Below, one piece after another: positions 56,401 to 64,000 of a DNA stretch of 64,000 nt. The stretch covers positions 21,583,056-21,647,055 of the forward strand of contig NC_135187.1 of assembly GCF_041146795.1 (NCBI RefSeq), in the 5' to 3' direction. Below the pieces are notes generated by a model. That model did no database searches. It saw only the letters and a program-made list of their open reading frames with translations, and was not told the DNA's origin. The first letter of the stretch is position 1; every line of letters starts with the position of its first letter. The translations under genes were made by a program, and so were the position numbers. Origin of the DNA: Maylandia zebra. Its lineage: Eukaryota > Chordata > Actinopteri > Cichliformes > Cichlidae.

Positions 56401-59400
56401 CACGCTTGTTGTGACGGATAGATGCTTTGTTTAAGGTCATAGCAGAGAAATAAACCAAGGTCTACTGTGGTGTGTGTGATAGTAGACTGGCCTACTAAGG
56501 TCAAACAAAGTACTCGGTTCAGTTATGTCTGTGTTGTAAGACCAATAATTTTCTATATATTTAACATGAACTGTAAAACAAAGCAAAAGAAAAGAACTGC
56601 GGTAAAAGAAAATGAACACTAAACTGCTGTTCTTATTTACACATGCATAACATATCCATGTATAAATAAAAATGTCAAGGGACAAGCATGGCAAACCAAA
56701 TCTTCACACTCGGATACATTTTGTATTTATCAATTCAAACGATATAACAAACCAAACACTGCATAGTTTACAAAATCTTTTAGATCAAAAATTCCAAATT
56801 GGTCTCCGACCTTGTCACGTTTTTTCCTTTCACCTTAAGTGCACATATAATTCTTTCTAGTGGAAGGTTACAACATTTGGTCCATGAGTTTTTCCCCCCA
56901 AACTGAGGCTTATTATCGATTGTATTTTTTTATTACTAGTACACGCCCATGTTACAGTATTTTCTGGTCCGTTTGTGCTGTTGGAAAACTGATATATTTA
57001 ATTACATTGATTAAAAGAAATTGGAGCGAATGAAAAATATTGATGTTGCTTACATAAAAAAAGAGACAAATATGGTTGTGATTGTATGTTTCCATGCAGC
57101 AAAATGCATTTTCATCTAAAACAAGAGTGCACTGTGATCAACCAGACAGTGCGCACTCCCATTAAATGTACTGAATTTCTTTTTAATATATGCCAATAAA
57201 AGAGGATTTTTTTAAATTTACCTTTCATCATGTTACAAATTTACACGCATGTGTTTACCTATTCATGTCCCTTTTAATTGCTTGGTTGGAAGTTGAGAAA
57301 AGCCCACTCGCCTGTAGTCGCTTGTAGTTTCCAAACGTAATTCACTTTCTCTGGTCTCTAGTCCCCACATTCTTCCATTGTGGATGCTTCAGATGTACCT
57401 GTGTGCCAAGTTTGGTTATCCTGATTGTGTAGGAGGAGTTTGTGGGCAAGTTAAAAGAGTTTGTGAAGTGGCTGCAGCACAGATTGTAATATATAAGCTC
57501 AGAGAGGATGTTAATGGGTGCAAGGCCTAAAGTAAGACATTAACTGGAAATTAAGATACCCATAATTCTTCACCTTCTTTGAGATGCAGCACTTCCAATC
57601 TCCTCAAGTCTAACCGAAAAAAGGAAAGAGAAGCGAAAAGGTGAGATTTCACATAGGTGTAGTAAACTCTGGACACCCTTTCTGTCACCCTCTTTCGCTT
57701 TTCCCCTTCATCCCTTCTCCGGACCAGCCAACACCGCTCTGTAATGAACAAAGCAAATGCCAGTACTTTGACAGCCACACTTAAGTCCGCTGAACCCAAT
57801 CTGGGGATAGCTATCACTACGTGTATGTGCTTACTTGAGATCTTGGCAAGATAAGGAAAGGTCAAAGCGATTGAAGGCATTTTGCGCATGCGGATGTGCA
57901 CGTATACAAGCGCGCAGGTTTGCATGAGAGTAGTGTGAGCCTTACACCCAGTTTGTAGTAAATTGGCTTTGCTCAGTGGAGCCTTAAAAGACCCATAATA
58001 GGTCACAGTGGAAAAGCAGAGCGAAAGAGAGAGAGAGTGAAAAAAGGTGAAGAGAAATTCATGGCCACTAGCAAATAAGCAGGAATAGAAGAGACACAGA
58101 AATGGAGGCGAAGCGGCAGGGGCCGTCGAGGGACGACGAAGCACTTCTGACATTAAAGCAGTAATTGTTTGCAGTGAACCAGAAGCAGACCCTCAGAAAT
58201 ACAACTCTTTGAGTATTTGTGTATAATTTGATATTGCAACTTTGGAAAACCCCCTTCTCAGGGTTACAAGTTCATGGGGTCAAGAGTGTACATAATCTTA
58301 ATGTTTACACGCCCGTATGGAAAAAAACTAGGGGTACACAAGTCTCTCTCTCTCCCGCCTCTGTAATATTTTCTGGCCCATTAGCTCTCAGGCTCTGTAC
58401 AGCTTGAGTGTATAACTGGTCAGAAATTTACTCCTCAGGTCCATTTGGTGGGCCGGTAATGGCTTTTAATTGCAAGAGAAACCTCATGTCCAGACACTAA
58501 TGTGAAAATACTGAGTGTGCGTGTGTGTGCTGTTTTGGGTTTTTTTTGTTTTTTCCACACAAGCATTCAGACTCATAAATGTAAACACAGCATACACTGG
58601 AATAAACAAACAAAAAACAGACAGCCACAAAATGCACACATACGAACGCCACGCATGCACACATGTCACTCGAGCTCCACATAATCCCGTAATAGAGCAG
58701 TTAAGAAACCAAACTCCAAATTTATTAAATGATCCTGACCACTGGCAGCACACTGGTCCAATTAGAGTGTTTACTTTGGTGTGTGTGTTTTTTTCCCACA
58801 AACTCCTAAATGTATTAAATATGGTTCAACAGGTCCTGAACTTTAGATATTTATCAACAGTATTACAACAGATGTCTTTTGGGATTTTATCCAGTCCAAT
58901 CCTGGATTTTAAATCGGCCGAATTACTGGAATCCAGCTCTGACACTTATTACTATAAGAGTTGAAGAGTTTATTGCGGTCGTTTATTGAAGTTCTTGCAT
59001 TACACACATGACGGAGACACACTAGTATGGGACTGGTTTTTATTTATTTATGTATTTATTCGGTGTGGGTCCAGAGTTGGTATGTGTTACTGCTGAACTT
59101 TGATAATAGTAACAGTAGAACTGAGAATAATGCCTTAATATTGTCTTTGTTACCAAGCGTGTGTCTACAAGTTAGAAAATATCAGAAACATGAGATTTCT
59201 TTTCTAGTCATGTTTATTTTTTCTTTAATCAGATATTTACTGATTAAATATTGTTTTTCATTTTTTTTTGATCAGGCAAAATCCAGGGCCTTTTATTAAA
59301 GCCATACTTCACATTTGAGAAGAAGAAATGGTATTGAATAAAGTTTTTACTAAAAAAAAGTCAAAGAATACCCAGAGACGTGCTCTGTGTGGAGTATTTT

Positions 59401-59915
59401 CTTCTATATCTTTTATTTCTTTAAAAAATGTTTACATAGATAATGCACAGACTGGAGAATATGTATGTTGCTGGTCACAGCATTACGATCGCTCACCGGT
59501 GACGTAAATAATGTGCATTCATTTACAAAAGTGCTGAGATAAGCTAGCTGTTACATTCAGCATGTTCAATGAAAGGAAAACAGGCAGGTGTGAAGACAAA
59601 AGTAAAACAGGCTTAAGTTGATATTACCAGAAAATTACAGCCAGATGCCTTAAACTGTGCATACACACAGGGGTAGAAATGTGGATCTGCATACTTTCAG
59701 CAGATTTTTAAAGCAGATTTTATAAATTCCAGTCATAGTGAAGTTGCATGCACGTGACCAATCCTTATGTCCTGTCCTGTCTTTTGCCACGAATGGTTTT
59801 AGATACACCATTAAATATTCATCTGCATACTCAAATGCTCTTCGTATCACGTGGTCCTGGAAGCACGACTAGATCAAAAACTACTGGATGAAAAAGTTAA
59901 TAAACTCTGTTGTTG

Positions 59916-59946
59916 GCTCTGGCATTCGCCTCCAGCATGCCAGAGC
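59916..59946. repeat. 10-bp inverted repeat with 11-base loop
   Basis: GCTCTGGCAT and ATGCCAGAGC around TCGCCTCCAGC. Confidence 0.85.
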
Positions 59947-59993
59947 AGCTATCCATCAGTTTAAGAAGCCTCATAAAACGTAACACACGTTGA

Positions 59994-59996
<3 letters not shown>

Positions 59997-60033
<37 letters not shown>
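59997..60033 (+). repeat. (GT)n microsatellite
   Basis: Uninterrupted GT run of about eighteen units. Confidence 0.95.
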
Positions 60034-60037
<4 letters not shown>

Positions 60038-62553
60038 AACAGAAAAAGAAAATTATAATGTTAAGAAATGCAAGCTCTGTGAAACTGCTTCTTTATGATG
60101 ATAAATTCTTCCCCTGCCTTATATTTCATCCCCACTTCTCTACTTTGAGCCTGATTGGCTCTAAAAAAAAAACTCCACTCAAGTATCTGTGAGGTACACA
60201 CTTTCCTACTGCACTTTATGCCTTTTGAAAAACCAATTTATGTGTAAGGGAGCTTCCGTAGTGACCATGCTGTGACTGAAGGAGGATCATGGGGCATTTG
60301 CTGCAGCATATGCAGTCTGTCCCTCTGCCCTCCAACTGCCAAACAAAAAAAAAAGAAATGGTCTGCTGCTAAAATCTTATCGCCAGGTACATCTCAGCAT
60401 GTTAGCGTGTATGTGTGGACACAGATGTGGACATTACGGTGATATCTGTAGATGATTTGAAGAAAAATAAAAGGCATAACTTCTGTAAAAAAAAAAAAAA
60501 TGAAGGTAAAGTTAAAATATTAACAGTCTACAAAAAGAATTGTACCAGAGCATATGAAAACAACAATAACACAGTTATTTACAAAATAATCACGTGCATA
60601 ATTGACGAGATATTGTTAATATATTTTTTTTAAATATCAGTAACTACACGGTTGACATGCCAATCAAAAGTGGATGTAAAGTTCTGGTTCATCAGTGTGT
60701 ATGTCAGCTGTGGGAGAAAATGAAGCATGTTGGAGTTTTGAGAGTGTAGTGCATGTGCTTTTATCCAGGAGGTTAAAATCAACAATAGAATCACTGCTTG
60801 TAAAATCTAAATTAACAGCATTATTTTCTTATTGGCACATTTTAAATAATAGTGCTTTTGCTTTGTCCAGTTTCTACTACCGATCGTTAGCAGGGAAAGT
60901 ATTGCTGCATTAGCCAGAGGCTCACACCAGATACTCACAATTCATGTACTTGAAGTTTCCTCTGCCAACCTATCCCGCGCCCTTCATTAGGATTTCACAC
61001 AGTCCAGTGATTCAAATAAAAACAGTGAATATAACACACTCCCACTCTATATGAAACTGACATGACTGATGGGTTTGTGGGCCGTCTTCAAGGTCCTGGA
61101 GAGAGGAATGTGATTGCACGAGTGTGTATTTTGCATGGCTAGGCACTTGTGTGTTTTCTGTATGTATGTGCATATGAATGTGTGTGTACCCAGCCACATA
61201 TGGAAGTATTTGTCTCATACATTGTTGTTCCAGCCAGGCGGCTACAACAGGCTGAACAGAGCAGAGGGTTTGTGTGTTTTTTGTGAAGGCACAATTTGTG
61301 TAGCGATCAACCACAGTGAGCGCACAACGGAGGACCCTGGACAAAATGTACTTTGAATTAGTTTTGCTCAAAAGTACATCGAAGACGTGCCTTTTTGCGA
61401 TCGTTGACTTCTGGACTTTTAAAAGAGTGGCTGCCTTCAGGTAGCAGTTTCTCGTGATGCTGTTTAAACCAAGTGTGTTTCACATAGACGCACACACAGA
61501 AGATCAGATCGGGGTTATGCTATTATGATCTCTCCCAGTGTTTTCCCTGCAGACACACTTAATCACCCAACGCTTCTCACTTTCTGTCTTTATAAAACAA
61601 GTCTGAGTTTGGCTTTCATCGTCATCGCCCTCCAAAGGGCACAACCTTCACTCCTGTTTCACTCGCAAAATTGATGCGGGGTCCCAGGCGGTTTCTGTCG
61701 AAATGGTCGTGGCAGTCAAAACTGAGAAAAAAAGTCTTGATATTAGAGAAAAATAATGTCTTTCGGTGTGTGTAAGGTATTCCAAGTGAGTCACAGATGA
61801 TTGCAATTTTCCCCCATGACCACCGTATAATAAGGTACATGAACCCCTTCTTCATCTCCCTCCCTCTGGCTTTCTCCCTCTCTTAGGTAAAATGGCCATC
61901 ATCCAAAATAATATCTGCCATCTGATGAGTGCTCGAGATGAGTAGGAATGTTTAGTTTCACGTTTCCCCTTTTTCTCTTTTCAACTTTTTTTTTTTTTTT
62001 CATCTGCATTGTGTTGAACATGACTTTTTGACATGCACGCCCTACCCTCCCTCCTCTTCTTGAGGTTTTCTTTTTTTTTTTTATACACATGTAAAACAAA
62101 AGTGGGTCTTTAATATTTGCTTGGGTGGTCCTCTCTCAGAGGTTTTCATTTTGATAGAGTAGCAGTTCACTGCCACAGCTATCTTCCAGAAAGCTGCTCT
62201 CAGTAATTGTTTAGAAAGAATTTTTTGTCAACACTTTCCGTTGCAAGTCTGAGCCTTTTGACTGCTTTATACTTTAGGTCAAAGCTTTAGGTGCCTTTAA
62301 AATTGCTCCTCAGATTATTGTGGTTGAAATTCAGCGAGCTTTAAAATCCATTTCTGCCGTACTTGCGACTGATTGAGCCCTTTTAATTTTTTCAGATCAT
62401 ACAGCTTGACAGCTGATTGAAGTGAAATTCATAACCCCTGCTGCTTTTGTTTGGCTGCGTTTGTCATGCAATTCTGTGTTTCTCCAGCAGGGAGCACTCT
62501 TGGCACATAGCATTTTGCTCCATCAGTCTCACCAACCAAATGTGAGGTGAGAG

Positions 62554-62580
62554 CCCCCCCCCCCCCCCCCCCTTTTTTTT
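62554..62580 (+). repeat. Poly(C) then poly(T) run
   Basis: Nineteen C followed by eight T. Confidence 0.9.
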
Positions 62581-63388
62581 AACGAAATGGGTATCAAATG
62601 ATATTGAATGATTAATAATTAATCACAAATATGTGTAGGATATGTGTTGCTAAATTAACGAGCTTTTTCACATTAGACTGCGTGACGTTGTGGTCTTTGC
62701 TACAAATCAAGGTTGCTTATGTGACCGCGTTGCTGAGGTGTAGTGCAAACTTTTGTCTTTTTAGCAGAAGGGAGTCAATCTTTAGTGAGCTACTAAGAAA
62801 ATGGTTATCCCATGTTTTTTTTCCTCCATCATTATATCAAATCAAACACCACTTTATATGTGTGTGTGTGTTTGTGGCATCAGAGTCACACAAAAAAACA
62901 TAGATGCAGACAGCACTTTCTCTGAGTGACACAAATACCAGCTCAGATGACGCGTCGAAAAGCAAGTCGATGCCACAGCAGCAATTTTTATTTTTATTTT
63001 TATTTTATGTAAGACCTTTTCTTTCTGTTGGTCTCGCTCTCCTTGACTGGGTTTTTGACAGTTTGGAAAGTTTGAAGTCATGGGTTTTAATCAGAGCCTT
63101 GCGGTGGGGCTCAGAGCATGGCATGGCGTGGCATGATGGCTCATTTTAAAGATGTGGGTCTGGGTCGCGGCCAGACTTGGGTGGCATTGCTAGAAAGAAT
63201 GGGGGAGGGCGAGTGGGACAGGGAGAGAGAGAGAAAGAGATGGAGGGAGAATCTACCAGCCCACAGCGCACAGCAAAGTTAGCCACAGACCTCCAAAAGG
63301 CCTGTATGGGCTGCATTAATGAAAGCGGATTATGTGTGGGCATGCATGTGTTCATACGGTGTAGACTTGGGTGTACACAGGCTTAGAC

Positions 63389-63413
63389 ACACACACACAC
63401 ACACATATATATA
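63389..63413 (+). repeat. (CA)n / (TA)n microsatellite
   Basis: CA units passing into TATATATA. Confidence 0.85.
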
Positions 63414-64000
63414 CACAATGTTTGATCAGTGTGGTGAAGAGATGAATTAATCTAAATCATGCTGCGGGTTTTAGCTTTAGCAGTTTTACATCAGGCCCTG
63501 CTGCTAATGTGTGGGTATGTGGGGAATATTTACTTACTCACCCCTACTGTGCCAATCATGACTTGATGAACTATGATGAATTTTAAACATGACTTTATAT
63601 TAAGATAAATTAATACCCCCTACCTAAAAAATGAAAAAAGAATCAAATTGCCAGAGTTTGGAGGACTTTTTATGCAGTTTCACTAAAATCCAAGTATTCT
63701 ACAAATAATTACTACTTGCAACTGTAGTGATTGTGTTCATGCCATGCGTGGTTTTTGTTTTTTGTTTTTTTGTTTGTTTTGGACAGTGTGTCACGTCTGT
63801 CTCGATCACTGAGATTTCTGCGCAGGTTGGACTTGCCCTCTCACCTCTGAGAAAAAGATCTGTTCGACTTTCCTGCATGGCTGGCTCTAAACCATCAATT
63901 TTCTTTCCAACCTGACTAACAGAGGTCCCTAAAATGTTAGCGGTGATTCTCTGCGCTCAGAAAGAGAGTTTTATGTCCAGCTGAGTAGTAACAACAACAA

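Larger units (their letters stand above)
53420..64000 (+). other. dync1i1 intron open to window end, no further exon seen
   Basis: I looked for the acidic segment and the TEEEKQQILHSEEF region that follow in the family and found neither. CA/GT-rich stretches lie at 54351-54370, 54693-54712, 59997-60033 and 63389-63405, a C run at 62554-62572, and a short inverted repeat at 59916-59946. The rest is AT-rich with no recognised repeat family. ORFs here are explained by low-complexity sequence or chance. Confidence 0.6.

Noticed and set aside
58484..58964. ORFs on both strands of 60-149 codons
   Set aside because: Low-complexity CA/GT sequence read in several frames; no splice sites or similarity.

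Overview
The window is vertebrate nuclear DNA from a teleost, most likely a percomorph and possibly a cichlid. Short coding exons with GT/AG boundaries are separated by AT-rich introns. The interspersed repeats are fish-type: several Tc1/mariner relics, LINE-like 3' ends with (ATTCT)n or (CAATT)n tails, and CA/GT microsatellites. No prokaryotic or viral gene organisation is present.

Four protein-coding genes are recognisable, in the order of human 7q21.3. (1) ppp1r9a (neurabin-1), + strand, 93-23770: sixteen consecutive phase-compatible exons from the middle of the PDZ domain to the stop codon after the SAM domain. The 5' part lies before the window. (2) asb4, + strand, 26705-28882: complete, six coding exons, 423 aa, ankyrin repeats plus SOCS box. 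(3) pdk4, - strand, 44195-33816: complete, eleven coding exons, 410 aa, mitochondrial pyruvate dehydrogenase kinase. (4) dync1i1, + strand: a probable non-coding first exon near 45.1 kb, coding from 47441, and five well-supported coding exons to 53419. The WD-repeat part lies beyond the window. asb4 and pdk4 are tail to tail. pdk4 and dync1i1 are head to head with less than 1 kb between the pdk4 ATG and the proposed dync1i1 exon 1 donor. The mammalian paraoxonase (PON) cluster that sits between PPP1R9A and ASB4 is absent here.

These genes do not form a pathway. Neurabin-1 is a neuronal actin/PP1 scaffold, Asb4 a Cullin-5 substrate receptor, Pdk4 a regulator of pyruvate oxidation and Dync1i1 a dynein cargo-adaptor subunit. 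They form an old conserved synteny block.

The more unusual content is in the non-coding part. A minus-strand 225-codon ORF for an unrecognised single-pass membrane, coiled-coil protein sits in a ppp1r9a intron, inside what looks like a short retroelement. A LINE-like 3' tail abuts a ppp1r9a splice acceptor. An undescribed 42-nt, frame-preserving cassette exon candidate lies in dync1i1, followed by a C-rich tract. A DNA element with terminal inverted repeats of about 90 bp, carrying a nested retroelement tail, lies in a pdk4 intron. There are also two perfect 15-bp-arm hairpins and an in-frame tandem splice acceptor in asb4.
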